A stretch of DNA of 64,000 bases from Dasyornis broadbenti. Taxonomy: Eukaryota > Chordata > Aves > Passeriformes > Dasyornithidae. A model generated the notes under the pieces. That model saw only the letters and a list, made by a program, of their open reading frames with translations. It had not been told where the DNA came from and did no database searches. The position numbers were made by a program, and so were the translations under genes. Of this stretch, positions 46,828 through 58,655 are shown in pieces. The DNA lies in the NCBI GenBank assembly GCA_013397935.1, contig VZRN01004396.1, positions 369,114 through 433,113 on the forward strand, in the 5' to 3' direction. Numbering within the stretch: the first letter of the stretch is position 1; each line of letters starts with the position of its first letter.

Positions 46828-47217
46828 ATCCCTGCATGGCAGCACCATCAGCTCTCAATGAGAAGCGTCCCAGGCTGCCGGGTGGGGGTCTCTGCTGAGC
46901 AGGTGCAGAACCCACATCTGAGCCTCCATTGCTGCCTCCTCCAAGTTTTCCAGCTTTGAGCCCTTGGTGCTGCTCCCAGAGGACAAGGAATGTCCTGGGG
47001 AGTTCTGAGCTTCCCAGGCTGGGGTGGGGAGAGGTGACAGGAGCATCCCTGGCTGTCCCTGGGTGGTGGCAGGACACAGCGCGGTGACAAACGGGCTCAT
47101 CCCCGAGGATGAGGAGGGTGAGGAGAGCAAGGAGGGCTTTTCTGTGTTTGGAGTCACCAATTTCACAACCTACCATTCATCTTCAGCAGGGCCAGGCGTG
47201 GAGGGGGTGGTTAAACA

Positions 47218-47280
47218 GCGAGGAAACTGATAAGCCATAACAGATTTCTTTGCAGTAATTATTTCTAGTAATTAGCTGCC
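47218..47280 (+). promoter_or_regulatory. AT-rich island, possible enhancer (weak)
   Basis: CTGATAAGCCATAACAG then GCAGTAATTATTTCTAGTAA and TTAGCTG. It has TAATTA/TAATTAG homeodomain-type cores and a GATA-like TGATAAG. Non-repetitive; function unknown. Confidence 0.25.
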
Positions 47281-47621
47281 TTTCAGAGCAGAGTTCCTAA
47301 TCGGGTGGGTATTGTCAGCGCCTGTGCGTTGGGGTCTTCCTGGACAATGGGTTTAATCAGGGAGGTTGTTGCTGCTCCTGACTTTTTAACTTCTTTTTTC
47401 CTCCCCGTTTTTAATCCCTGGCTGTGTTTTGCCTCACCTTTTCCCCCAGGCCAGAATTCTAATGGAATTCTAACGGAATTAGCAGTGTGGGTCTGGGGAG
47501 GTGCATGGTGGGTGGTGGCTGTGCTGGGGCTGGGGTGATCTGGGGGCACTGGTTTTGGCGGGGGGTGCTGGAAAAACTTGTAAGCAGCATTTATATACCT
47601 TTCCTTGGGCTGTCAAGAGCA

Positions 47622-47693
47622 GGGCCCAGCAGCTGGACTTCAGTGATCCATGTGGATCTCTTCCAGTTTGGGCTGTTCGTGATTCTGTGGTCT
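47622..47693 (+). mobile_element. CR1 LINE 3' terminal fragment, old group B-like
   Basis: AGCAGCTGGACTTCAGTGAT, CATGTGGATCTCTTCCAG and GTGATTCTGTGGTCTC. Diverged; only the last 70 bp. Confidence 0.65.
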
Positions 47694-48792
47694 CTGAGAG
47701 AAATGGCAAACCCATGAGTTCATTTGTTGCTCCAGTGGAGGTGAGGTGCTGCATGATCCAGGGTGCCAAAGCCAATCCCTGACCCTGCCCGAGCTGGTGG
47801 CAGCCTTTGGGAAGAGCAGTTTTTATGTTTCCTTTTCGTCTCTGAGCTCAGGGGCAGATGTGCCTTTGGGAGGAGCTGCACAAACGGCCTGGGGGGTTCT
47901 CTGGAAAAGCCCTGGGTGAAGGCAGGGCCTGGGGGAGGCTTCCCAGAGCCCACACAGCCAATCCTGCAAGAGGGAACACCCTGGGAGAGCAGAGAGGCTG
48001 AGAAGGGCTCCTAAGGCAGGGCTGGAGGCAGGTGAGGGGCAGGGGGACAGGCAGGAGCGGGGTGCCAGAAAGAGCTGGAAATGCTGAATGCTCCCGGCAG
48101 GGTCTGGCTGCACTGGCTCGAGCTGCCTCCACTGTGCTTCGCCTCCTCTCCAAATCCCTTTCCTCTTCAAGGGATTTATTCCCACTGTCTTCTCATCCTC
48201 CTCCTGCAAGACCCCCTAACTCCCGCCTCCAGGGTCTCAGTAATTCTGTTGGGAGTTCGCGGAGATGAAGTGTGGGGAGATTCCTGGTGGTTTTTTCCCA
48301 AGTTGCTGGGACTTGTCTCCATCCTGATCCTGGGGCTTTGCCACCTTTCCTGGTTGGTGCCCTGGGTCGTGGCTGCCACCGGGGGACGGGGTGGGTCCAG
48401 GTTTACCTCCTGTGCCATCTCCCTGCCCACAGAAACAGCTCCTTCTGCTGGCAGGTTCAGCCTTTCCTTGCCCAGCTTCTGCACCTTTCAAATGTCAGCA
48501 GGCTTAGGTACATTCCAATCCAGAAAATTTGACATTCTTTCTTCTGCCTTGTTCTCATAGACAATTAAATGTAACATTTCTTCTGCTGAGTGCTTTGCCG
48601 CTTTTTCCGCTTGTTGTGTGATGATGAAGGGCGCAGGAGCTGGGGCTGCCCGGGGGCTGCCTTCCCTTTTCCAGTGGCCCCCATCCCACGGGGCACCCAC
48701 AGACCCGAGGGTGCAGCAGGTGCTGGTACCGAGTGAGGAGTGAGAGAACATCCAGGAAAGGTTGTGGGTTTGGAGCAGTGCAGAGCTGCGTT

Positions 48793-49555
48793 CAGAGAAT
48801 CCCAGAATGTCCTGAGTGAGAAGGGACCCACAGGGATCATCGAGTCCAGCCCCTGTCCCTGCACAGACACCCCAGCAATCCCACCCTGTGCAGCCCTGGC
48901 AGCGCTGTCCAAACGCTCCTGGAGCTCTGGCAGCCTTGGGGCCGGGACCATTCCCTGGGGAGCCTGGGCAGTGCCCAGCAGCCTCTGGGGGAAGAACCTT
49001 TCCCTGAGCTCCATCCCAAGCCCTGACACAGCTCCAGCCGTTCCCTGGGCTCCTGGCCCTGTCCCAGAGCAGAGCTCAGCCCCTGCCCCTCCGGCTCCCC
49101 TCGGGAGGAGCTGCAGCCCCCGAGGAGTCTCCCCTCAGTCTCCTGTGCTCCAGCTGAACAAGCCAAGTGCCCTCAGCCGCTCCTCAGAGCCTTCCCCAGC
49201 TCCGTGTCCCTCCTTTGGACACTCTCCAACAGCTTTGGATCCTTCTGATCTTATGGTGCCCAAAGTGCCCCCAGCTCTCGAGGTGAGGCTGCCCCAGGGC
49301 AGGGCAGAGCAGGACAATCCCTCCCTGGCCTGGTGCCCCCCAGGACACGGTGGCCCTTTGGGCTGCCAGGACACGCTGGGGACTCACATCCAACTTGCCA
49401 CCAACCAGGACCCCCAGATCCCTTCCTGCAGTGCTGCTCTGCAGCCTCTCATTCCCCGGTCTGTCCCTGCATCCAGGGCTGCCCCATCCCAGGGCAGGGT
49501 CCAGCTCTTTCCCTGTTGAACTTCACGTGGATTGCCCAGTGTCCCTTCACCTTCC
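48793..49555 (-). mobile_element. CR1 LINE 3' end, group B, longest copy
   Basis: AGAGAATCCCAGAATGTCCT at left, then the whole group B body to CTTTGGACACTCTCCAACAG, and on through CACCAACCAGGACCCCCAG and TTGAACTTCACGTGGATTG. The right part (about 49255-49555) reads as more of the reversed element body; I am less sure of it than of the left part. Confidence 0.82.
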
Positions 49556-49611
49556 CACACACATCCAGGAGCCCCGTGGTTCAGCCCAAGTTCTCTGGTG
49601 ATGGCAGAGGC

Positions 49612-49735
49612 TGCTGGATGGGATTTGGAGCACCCAGGGATAGTGGAAGGTGTCCCTGTCCATGGCAGGGTATGGAAGAAGATGAGCTTTAAGGTTTCTT
49701 CCAGCCCAAACCATTATGTGCTTCCACGATTCCCC
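49612..49735 (+). mobile_element. CR1 LINE 3' end fragment, older
   Basis: TGGATGGGATTTGGAGCACC, GTGGAAGGTGTCCCTGTCCA, GGTTTCTTCCAGCCCAAACC and a degraded tail. Only the 3' end. Confidence 0.8.
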
Positions 49736-50200
49736 ACTCCAGGCACACGTGGAAGCAGCAGGGTGTTATCAGATGGGAGACCTGGCTGCTGCTGTCCAGC
49801 CAAACCCCCATGGCATTACCCTGCTTTTCCTGTGCTTTAGGAGTAATCAGGACCTGCCTGATGCCACAACCTGCTGAGTCCTTTGTGCCCGTGGCCAGCT
49901 CTGCGGCAGATCGAGCTCTTAAGCTCTTTTAGAAATTAGGTCATTTAGGAGATCCATCCTCTGACATTTTGACCTTTCTTTACTTAACATTTAAGCCTCT
50001 GAAAGGGAACGGCAGCAGCGGCCGGAGCCTCCGGCTGTCACTGGAGCGAGGGAGGGGGAGTCTGGGCCGTGCCAGGACCTTCCCATCAGGAATGGGAGTC
50101 TGGGGTTGTGGTGGGGGAATCCACTCTAAAATTGTTGGGTTGGGTTCAAGGCCTCCATGGTAAGGTTGCAGAATGAGCAGCCTCCTCTTTCTTCCCATCT

Positions 50201-50378
50201 GGCCCAGGGTGGCCAGAGCAGCTGTGGCTGCCCCTGGATCCCTGGCAGTGTCCAAGGCCAGGCTGGACAGGGCTTGGAGCAGCCTGGGACAGTGGAAGGT
50301 GTCCCTGCCATGGCAGGGGTGGCACTGGATGAGCTTTGAGGTCCCTTCCAGCCCCAACCACTCTGGCATTCTCTGATC
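50201..50378 (+). mobile_element. CR1 LINE 3' end, group A
   Basis: Starts at GGCCCAGGGTGGCCAGAGCA and ends CACTCTGGCATTCTCTGAT. Contains the palindrome. Confidence 0.88.
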
Positions 50379-50982
50379 TCCTTGGCCCCGTGCTTTGATG
50401 GGGCTGCTTTGAGGCATTTTGCTCCCCCTCCGCTGTTCATCCTCTCCCCAAAACTTCTTAGTGACATGGGGAGGTTCCTGCCAGCCCCAGCGTTGCCCCA
50501 GTGCATTAACCTGTGTCTTATGGCCTCAGGGCTGGCTTTGGGCTGAGCAGATTGGCAAAATCCTGCCCCTCCCAATTTTGCTCGCTAAGCCAGACCGGAG
50601 GCAGGATGTGATCTGTGCTCCCCTTTTCAGGAAGGGTTTGGGGCTGGGGGCTGCTGAAGAGACTGTTCCCCACCAGAAGAGTGTTTGATTTTGCTTTAGG
50701 GGATGGAGGGAATCCCAAAGGGCACTGTTGTGCTTCCAGCTGCCCCCTAAGCACAGCACAGAACCAGTCCCTGCCTCCTAGCCTTGTGTCCTTCCCTGTC
50801 CTGGCCCCTCTGGGTGCTGCTGCCTGGGGCCACACTGTGCCCAGGGCAGTGACCATGAGGCAGGAGAGCACCAGCACACCAGGGCTCTGGGCTTCTTGTT
50901 TTTTGCCCTTGAAAACTTTATTTTCAGTTGTGTGTGTGCAGGGTGAGGTGGGTTTGAGAGAAGCCTTCATTGATGCTGAGTG

Positions 50983-51249
50983 CCAGGACAAGGGGGAATG
51001 GCTTCCCAGTGCCAGAGGGCAGGGATAGATGGGATCTTGGGAAGGAATTGTTCCCTGGGAGGGTGGGGAGGCCCTGGCCCAGGGTGGCCAGAGCAGCTGT
51101 GGCCGCCCCTGGATCCCTGGCAGTGTCCAAGGCCAGGCTGGACAGGGCTTGGAGCAGCCTGGGACAATGGAAGGTGTCCCTGCCATGGCAGGGGTGGAAC
51201 GGGATGGAGTTTAAGGTCCCTTCCAACCCAAAACAGTCTGGGATTCTAC
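50983..51249 (+). mobile_element. CR1 LINE 3' end, group A
   Basis: Starts CAGGACAAGGGGGAATGGCT, standard body, ends ACAGTCTGGGATTCTAC. Contains the palindrome and a GGAACGGGATGG variant. Confidence 0.88.
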
Positions 51250-51791
51250 AAAGTTCACAGGGGCACGGCTGGCACGGGGCTGCTGGCGCACAGATCCCAG
51301 CAAGGCTCCGGCTGCGAGGAGCCCACGGGTTCTGGGAAGCTGAACCACCCCCAGGAGATGGGGAGAAGGTGCCCAGTGCCGTGTGTGGAGCAGGAGCTCA
51401 GCTCTCGTGTGCTGGGGTTGCATTTCCTGTTGTCTGGAAAGCACACCCAGCTCTGGTCACTCGTGCTGGCCTTTGCTCTGCTCCAGCCCTGCCTCTGCCA
51501 AGCCCAGCTGGCCGGCTCTGCCGGGTCTGCAGGGAGCCTTTGGCTCACGCTGACCCTGCCAGTTTCCATGGCCACAAGCACTTCCCTGCGCCGCTGCAGC
51601 TCCAGCTGTTGGTGTTTATGGACCTGCTCTCCGTGAACTTCAAGCGGCTCCTGTTTTAGAATGAGCTTTTCAGGGCTGTCACTGCGTGGAGAGCAGAGGG
51701 AGCTGCCTCACAGGATTTGTCCCTCGGGTGCCTGGGGGCAACAAAACCTTCTCTCTTACTCCAGATCTTGTCCTTATCTTCTCCTCTGCAG

Positions 51792-51859
51792 GGAAGAGCA
51801 GTGAAAGAGCCTCATACTCCACATTCGGAAGAGACACAGGGATGCCAGGACTAAACCAG
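51792..51859 (+). CDS. TCF3: TCF3 coding exon 6 (residues 106-128)
   Basis: This 68-nt exon completes a split Gly and reads KSSERASYSTFGRDTGMPG then LNQ. Human TCF3 has GKSGERGAYASFGRDAG here, so SERxxYxxFGRD is the diagnostic block. Acceptor CTCCTCTGCAG, donor CAG|GTAATG. It enters in phase 1 and leaves in phase 0. No known fold; it belongs to the disordered linker. Confidence 0.95.
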
Positions 51860-54800
51860 GTAATGATGAAATGCAGTGAGATTTTCTGCTTCGTTTTCTG
51901 GCTCCAGAGAGTGAGAGTCTGGGAATGAAAACCAGCCTGGATTTGCATCTCACCTCCGTGCATGGGCTCCTGGGCAGCCTCTGCTCTGCTCCAAAACCTC
52001 TGTAGAGTGTCAGGGTTCGTACTGCTGTGCAATGCTGGATCAGAAGAGTTGTCAGACGTTAGAAAATGTTGGTTGTAGCAGCCTCTCGCTTCTTTCCCAA
52101 ACTTCTTCAGGGTGTCTTGTTTTGTTGCTGTTACTCCTGGTTTGTGTTTGATCAGCCGTGACCCAACCGCGCTGCCCTGCTGGGCAGCTCCACGGACCCA
52201 GATCCCAGCAGCGCCTTCCCTGTGCCAGGCTGGCCGTGGGCAGTGGAGCATTCCAGGAGGCTCTGTCCCCTCCCCTGCCTGCCCTGGGCTTTCCCTCTCC
52301 CTGCCCAGCGGCATCTCCCGGTTCCCTGGCCAGTGCCCGTGTCCAGGTCAGGGATGGGGGCTCTCTGAGGTTTCTGTGCTGCTGCAGCATCACTGGAGCG
52401 AGTGTCGGGCAGAGCTTTGGTTTGATGGTGGGGCTGTTGGTGTGGGACCTGCAGCAGTTCTGCTGCAGCTCTGGGGCCAGCAGCAGCACCTGGAGCTGCT
52501 GGAGCCTGTCCAGAGGAGGCCATGGAGATGCTCCAGGGCTGGAGCCCCTCTGCTCTGGAGCCAGGCTGGGAGAGCTGGGGGTGTTCACCTGGAGAAGAGA
52601 AGGCTCCAGGGAGAGCTCAGAGCCCCTGACAGGGCCTAAAGGGGCTCCAGGAGAGCTGGAGAGGGACTGGGGACAAGGGATGGAGGGACAGGAGCCAGGG
52701 AATGGCTTCCCAGTGCCAGAGGGCAGGGATAGATGGGATCTTGGGAAGGAATTGTTCCCTGGGAGGGTGGGGAGGCCCTGGCCCAGGGTGGCCAGAGCAG
52801 CTGTGGCTGCCCCTGGATCCCTGGCAGTGTCCAAGGCCAGGCTGGACAGGGCTTGGAGCAGCCTGGGGCAGTGGAAGGTGTCCCTGCCATGGCAGGGGGT
52901 GGCAGAGGCTGGGCTTTGAGGTCCCTTCCAGCCCAAACCCTTCTGGGATTCCGTGATCTCCTCAATCCAGGAAGGACCCAGCACACCAGAGCCGCCTCTC
53001 CCAGCCACAGCCCGGCGCTGTTGGGTCACCCCACGTGAACCCCGCGGCAGAACCAGGGCTGTGCTGGGGGGAACAACTTTGCTTCCTGTGGAGAACAAAC
53101 ACCACAGGCGTCAATCTGAGCCCAGAAATGCGGTGGAGCAGCCCTGAGATTGCCTTCCCTGCTGCCACCAGCATCCAGAAATAGTTTTTCGGGAAGGAGC
53201 GAGCACCTCCCTTTGATGTGTGGCTCCAAGTGCCCCCTCAGTGCCCTGGGATAACAGCCCCAGCACTGGAGCCAAGGAGGAGCTTTTGGCCGGACAGCTT
53301 TTATTTTATCCATGTACACACACACATATTACATGTTTTAATTTTACACAAATTTGTCATAATTTCCTCCTCTCTGAAGTGAGGATGTTTCCTTTGCTGG
53401 AGCAGCTGTGATGGCTGTGCCAGAGTGGATTTCATTTACCACTGAAGCTGCTCAAACAAAACTGGGCCCGGTGCCAAGAGTTGCTTTTGGATGTGATGGT
53501 TTTGCTGGGCTTTTGTGGAGGAGGGGGAATATAAGGTAACAGAAATGGGGGGGCAAATGGCCGGGAGAGGCCCCGGGAGAGGCGGGCACAGGGCTGGAGA
53601 TCGGGTGGCAAATCCCACTGATGTGGAGAGGAGACAAAACCCCCTTGTGTGGGGCAGGGGGAGGCCAACGGAGCCACTGTGGCCCCCAGAGCAGTTGTTG
53701 CTTCTGGCTCCAGTTTGGGGGAGTGAGGGGGGGTTGATCTTTTTTTGGTTTGTTTTTGAAAAGATGAAAAGTTGTCTGGTGGAGATGCCCTGGATGGGGA
53801 GCAGGTTCTGCCCAAAAACGCGGCAGAGCTGTGATTTCCCCCTTTATCAACCTGAACCATGTCCTGAGGCATCCCCAGGGAGAGGAAACGGGAAGAAAAC
53901 CCCTTTCTCCGGGAAACTGCCTCAAAATCCCAGTGCCTCTCCTGCCTGCAGGAGGAGCAGGGCAGCAGCTCCCGGGATCCCTCCGGGTGCTTTCCTTGGC
54001 TGCTCACGGAGCGGATCCGGAGCGAAGGAAACCTGAGCAGTGGAACAGATTGCTGGAATGTCACCAGCTGTGAACACACGAGCTCCTCTTTCCCTCCCTG
54101 ACCCCTTTCTGGAGGAGACGGAGTTTGAAAGCAAAGGTTTCTCTTTCCAGTTTCTCAAAAGCCTGAAATCCTCCTTTATTTCCACGTGTTGCCCTCGGAA
54201 GACGGGTCAAAGCTGAGCTTTTGGGACTTCAGGGCCCTTTGCCAGCCCTGTGCAATTCCATGTAAATACCTTGAGCTTCCTGCTGAGGTGAGAGGGGCAG
54301 TGCTGGAGGAGAGGCTCCGGAGTGCCCTGGGCTCCGGCTCCCCCAGCTCCGCGCTGCTTCCCAGCATGCCCAAGGTCAGCCGGGATAAACACGAGGGAGG
54401 AGTTTCCTGGCTTTAGAAAGAGGGATTTGGCTTTTCCCTGATAAAACTCAGGAGTAAAACCACGCTGAGCTGTGGCAGCGCCGTTCTGGGGCGCTGGCGA
54501 TGACATGAGCTGGTGACATGGGGCTCGTGCTGCCCTCCTGGATATCAAGGTGGGCGTGGGACCACGATGATCCTACCACGGCACCTGCACGGTGGCCGTG
54601 GGACCACCATGTCCCCCAGCATGGCACCTGCTGTTTTGCATCCTTGGTTTGCAGAGGTTCCCTGCTGGGGTCCAGCAGGAAAGCACAAGTTGAAAGCCCC
54701 TTCTGTTCCTGCACACCTATTCCCCCACCTCCACCCCCATATTTACGGATTTGCTTTCCCTCCTGGCCCCTTGGCTCGTGTTTATTTTTCCCCTCAGCTG

Positions 54801-54899
54801 AATTGGTGTGAAGGTGGCTCAAAGCAGCTCTGTTCTCTCCCGGCGAGTCGTTTTCCAGCGTCATTCCATGGAAGGGCTTTTCTCTCTCCTTGTTTGCAG
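51860..54899 (+). other. TCF3: intron 6
   Basis: A 3.0-kb intron, donor GTAATG, acceptor TTGTTTGCAG. It holds one long group A CR1 (52465-52965) and otherwise unique sequence. The 348-codon minus-strand open frame at 52052-53098 overlaps the CR1 and is not a gene by any evidence here. Confidence 0.88.
52465..52965 (+). mobile_element. CR1 LINE 3' end, group A, long copy
   Basis: Begins in CAGCTCTGGGGCCAGCAGCA, then CTGGAGCTGCTGGAGCCTGT and the full group A 3' end to TTCTGGGATTCCGTGAT. E-box at 52586-52591. In one frame the 5' part resembles the CR1 reverse-transcriptase block LLEPVQRR ... LEKRRLQGEL. Confidence 0.92.
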
Positions 54900-55029
54900 C
54901 CCGGTTTCCTGCCCAGCGAGATGGGAATCGCCAGCCCGAGCACGCTTTCCCCCACCGGGGGCAAAGGGGGGTCCCAGTATTTTTCTTACCCCAACAATCC
55001 TCGCAGGAGAGGTGCTGAGAGCAGCATAG
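54900..55029 (+). CDS. TCF3: TCF3 coding exon 7 (residues 129-172)
   Basis: This 130-nt exon encodes PGFLPSEMGIASPSTLSPTG, then GKGGSQYFSYPNNPRRRGAE and SSI. It aligns with human AGFLSGELALNSPGPLSPSG and the following SQYYPSYSGSSRRR stretch; the RRR triplet is conserved. Acceptor TGTTTGCAG|CCC, donor ATAG|GTGAGT. It enters in phase 0 and leaves in phase 1. The segment is Ser/Pro/Gly-rich linker leading into the basic patch completed by exon 8. Arg-Arg-Arg may add to nuclear localisation. Confidence 0.95.
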
Positions 55030-56610
55030 GTGAGTGACCGCGTGTCCCCGCTGCAGGGCTGTCATCAGATCTGCCTTTGGGGACGAGGAATCGATGCTGG
55101 GAATGAGGACAGCGATGCTGGCAATGAGGGGATGATGTTGTACCTCATTTGTGTAGCTTTGCTCGTTTTGGGGGAGGAAATGCATGTAAATATCTCTTAC
55201 CTATACACAGAGGTACCTGACTTCAAAAACGGGTGCTCAGGGTCAGGTACAATTTCCCTCTTTCTGGAAAATGCCAGATCGGCTGAAAGCAGCAAATGGC
55301 TCGAGGTTCTTCTGAAAACTCCTCCAGCCACACTGCACATCCCTCATCCTTCCTGCGAGGCCTTGGGCTGCCCCGGAGGCTGTTCCTGTGGCTGCTGGCC
55401 CTGCTGGAGCTGCAGCAGGCAGGACTGGCAGGAGCAGGGCAGCAGGAGGGCCGGGCACCGTGCCCTGGGACACTGGGAATGTTTGCTCCAGGAGCTCTGC
55501 CTGCCCGCTCCAGTGTTCCCAAGCAGGACTTGCCCATGTCCGGATCCACCTGGGAATGAGCTTTCACCAAAGGCTGGGCTCCGGTGTGAGTTTAACTCTG
55601 GGGGAAAGGCAAGCTCCAGTTCCACAGAACTCGTGTTTCTCCTCACAGTTCCCCCTGCACCCTCCAGATCCACGCTCCTGCTGCTATTTTGGGCTTTCCC
55701 CAACAGACGAAACCAGAAGTGACCCAGTGATGGGTGCATTTTTCGGTGCTTTTCAGAAAAAGGCACCTATTCTAGCGCTGCCACGTCAGCCTGGGAGATG
55801 ATTCTTGAGCATTCTGTGGGAATTTCTGCTCTGGAGATACAGCAGAGCCCCTGGCTTGGCAGATTGCTGTGTGAGCACCCTGCACCCCGCAGCCAGGGCT
55901 TGCCTTAATTTTGAAAAAGAATAGAAAATAATGATGAAAAATAATTATAGAAAATAATAAAAATAATGTTGGAAAATAATAAAAATAATTTTAAAAAACA
56001 GTAATTATGAAAAATATATTTTTTTTTTAAAATGTAGCCAGTTCTTCCCCTTGAGTCACTTCTGAATGTTTCCCCACCATCTCCTTGAGTTGTCCCCTTC
56101 CCCCAGGACACCGTGTCCCCCTCCCCTGGAGGGCTGGGCTGGGGACTGTCCCTGGGGAGCACAGCCCTGCCTCCTGCAGCAGTGAAGCTTTCCCGAGCAG
56201 ATCCCTGTGTAGGGAGCAAATGAAAACAGCACCCAGCCCTTCATGGGTTCCCTTTCTGCCTCCTCTCTCCACAAACCCACTTCAAGTTAAAGTGTTTCCA
56301 AAAAAAACCCCAATGAGGGATTGTTACATTAAATGTTTTTATATTTATGGGCTCAGTCTCTCCCAACGAGCCCTTGCTGTGCTGGGATCTCTGTCTGGGG
56401 GTGAAAACCGTGCCCAGAGGGTGCAGACATTCAGAGAGGCTCATCCTTGCACATTGTCACTGTTGATGCTTCCTTGGCCACGGGACGTTTGGAATCTCAG
56501 CCCTGCCTGTACCTGCTGCTTCCAACCCTGGAGACTTTTTGCTGCAGCTCCTTTCCCCTCCCACTAACCCCCTTGAAAACTCCGATCCTCTCTTCTCTTC
56601 CCTAACCCAG
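55030..56610 (+). other. TCF3: intron 7
   Basis: A 1.6-kb intron with no CR1 recognised. It contains an A/T-rich low-complexity block (55908-56035). Acceptor CTTCCCTAACCCAG. Confidence 0.9.
55908..56035 (+). repeat. AAAATAAT-type low-complexity block
   Basis: Degenerate repeats of AAAATAATAA with ATTAT and ends in T8-A4. Strand-asymmetric A-richness; no element structure. Confidence 0.85.
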
Positions 56611-56660
56611 ATGGACAGCCCAAAAAGGTTCGGAAGGTGCCTCCTGGACTCCCCTCCTCG
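56611..56660 (+). CDS. TCF3: TCF3 coding exon 8: nuclear-localisation patch (residues 172-188)
   Basis: This 50-nt exon reads DGQPKKVRKVPPGLPSS. PKKVRKVPPGLPSS is almost invariant across E-proteins and contains the basic KKVRK patch described as a nuclear localisation signal in E2A. Acceptor CTAACCCAG, donor TCG|GTAAGT. It enters in phase 1 and leaves in phase 0. The DGQPKK beginning matches TCF3 (human DTQPKK) better than TCF12. A 21-bp minisatellite begins 40 nt after the donor. Confidence 0.96.
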
Positions 56661-56699
56661 GTAAGTGGCAGCGGCGCGTTCCCATTCCCCATCCCCCGG

Positions 56700-56846
56700 G
56701 AATCATCCCCGCTCCCCCGGGAATCATCCCTGCTCCCCCGGGAATCATCCCTGCTCCCCCAGGAATCATCCCCGCTCCCCCGGGAATGATCCCCGCTCCC
56801 CTGGGAATCATCCCTGCTCCCCCAGGAATCATCCCCGCTCCCCCAG
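56700..56846 (+). repeat. 21-bp minisatellite, 7 units
   Basis: Seven contiguous units such as GAATCATCCCCGCTCCCCCG (plus G), differing by C/T at one place, CCCGG/CCCAG at the end and one CATC to GATC change. C5-rich on + and G5-rich on -. It gives a 7-residue repeat open frame on the minus strand, which is incidental. Confidence 0.95.
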
Positions 56847-57891
56847 CCATCGGGGGCTGGGGTTTCAGCAGGGTGGGGAAGGGTTTTCCCATGCAGGAAT
56901 GGGGAAGCGCTGGGAGAGCTCCGTGGGCCGCAGCTCTGCTGGGTTTGGTGATGTCGCGAGTGAAAGGCGACACCGGCAGGGTTTGGGTTTCACTCCAGAA
57001 GGGAAAGCAGCGCACTTGCGCTGGGGGAGGCAGCTGAGCCCACTCCAGGTGTGCGCTGCTCTACAGGAAAGCTGAGCAGCCTGTAGGAATACGCTACCCC
57101 TGCTCCCGCGGCTGCTCCGGGGGAATAAACTGAACAATGTCTTTGTGGCTGGAAGTAATGGGATCTCCAGGAAAGCTAATTGGAGCGGGCTGCAGGGTTC
57201 CTGCAGGAACACGGGAGCTGTCTGGCGGCCGAGGCTGCATTCCTGGCTGGAATGTTTGCGTGCTTGGAGGGGGACCGGACGGCTCTGTCCCTGTGGGCTC
57301 TGTCCCCAGACTGGGGCTGTGCTGGAGACGTGCCCTCACTCCCTGCCAAAGCTGCTGTGACGCTCCCCCATTCCGCAGGGAACAGCCCCATCCATGAGGG
57401 AAATCCCGTGCTGTGACATTCCCTGACTGCTCCTGCAGAGCTGTGACCTCCTGCATAGGCTCTGCCTTTGGAATCAGACCCCGAGGTGCTGATTTTGGAG
57501 AATGGAGAGGGGGGCACCAAGGCCTTGCCAGGTTGGGCTCACAGATCTGGGGGTGTTGGAGGGTCCGTGTGGATCCACGTGAGGCAGAAACCAGCTCCAG
57601 TTGCCCCAGGAGTCTGTGTTTTAACAGGGAAAACCTGATCCAGGCAGAATCAGGGTCACTGCCTTGAGTTTCTGTGTGAAAGCTGGAGCTTTAAACCCCA
57701 GTCGACATGTGGAGGAAACATTGTCCCCGACAAATGGCCTTTATTGGCCTCGGATTTCAAAGCGCTGGGGCTTGGCCTGTGCTGCTGGCAGCACCCTGGA
57801 GGGCCCTGATTCCCAAAGGAAGAGCTGCTTGGCACTTGCCGAAGCTCAGCCCCTTCCCTGTGTCTGAGTGACACCTGCACGCCAGCCTTCC

Positions 57892-58125
57892 ATAGGATCA
57901 TGGAATGTTTTGCGTTGGAAGGGACCTCAAAACCCACCCAGTGCCACCCCTGCCATGGCAGGGACACCTTCCACTGTCCCAGGCTGCTCCAAGCCCTGTC
58001 CAGCCTGGCCTTGGACACTGCCAGGGATCCAGGGGCAGCCACAGCTGCTCTGGGCACCCTGGGCCAGGGCCTCCCCACCCTCACAGGGGTGAATTTTTCC
58101 CCAACATCCGACCTAAATGCCCCTC
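57892..58125 (-). mobile_element. CR1 LINE 3' end, group A-like
   Basis: TAGGATCATGGAATGTTTTG at left, standard body, then CACAGGGGTGAATTTTTCCC and CATCCGACCTAAATG at right, different from the group A ATCTATCCC end. Confidence 0.87.
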
Positions 58126-58655
58126 CCTGCCCTGGCTGCTGCCTCAGCTGCCCCTCGACACCAAAGCTCCAGCTCTCAGAGCATGGGCTGGTGCTGCCTG
58201 TTTCCCTCACCCTCCCTGTGCTGGGAGCTCTGGCTTCCTGGTTTGTTTTTGAACTTCCACACCTGGGGAGACAGATCCGTGCCGAGGCGGCGGGAGAAGT
58301 GTGAAGCAAAAGGAGTGGCCTCAAAGGCAGCGGATCAAAGGCTCTTTCTTGTCTGACTCGCCCGTGCGGGAGCCCGCCCCGTGTTATCGCTGGACCCCGT
58401 GCAAAATAAATAGGTTAATCAGCATCTTATTAAAATGAAGTGCTTTAATCTGTAATTCCCAAGCTGCTTTGAAAACTCGCCGAGGTCAGTGGCTGCAGGA
58501 GCTGAGGGTGGGTGGGTGAACAGGGTGCGAGGCCAAAAGCAGCAAGAGGCACCGGCAGCGTGAGGGGGTTCAGGGGGTGTGAGGAGCGATGCCAGGCAGG
58601 GACGGGCACAGAGGTACCTGTGCTGGGAACCCAGGGCCTGTGGGCTCAGTGCTTG

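Larger units (their letters stand above)
42612..51791 (+). other. TCF3: intron 5
   Basis: A 9.2-kb intron, donor GTGAGT, acceptor CTCTGCAG. It holds CR1 copies at 44236, 46391, 47622, 48793, 49612, 50201 and 50983, and a short 29-bp-period duplication at 45023. Elsewhere it is unique GC-rich sequence with no recognised exon. CCAGCTGTG words at 42772-42798 are a small 9-bp tandem. Confidence 0.88.

Noticed and set aside
52052..53098. 348-codon open frame on the minus strand
   Set aside because: It covers a group A CR1 read antisense plus GC-rich flank. The same peptide pieces recur at every group A copy, and there are no splice or family signals.
56602..57015. Minus-strand protein with a 7-residue Met-Ile-Pro-Gly-Gly repeat
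   Set aside because: A translation of the 21-bp minisatellite; it lies antisense within an intron and has no supporting signal.
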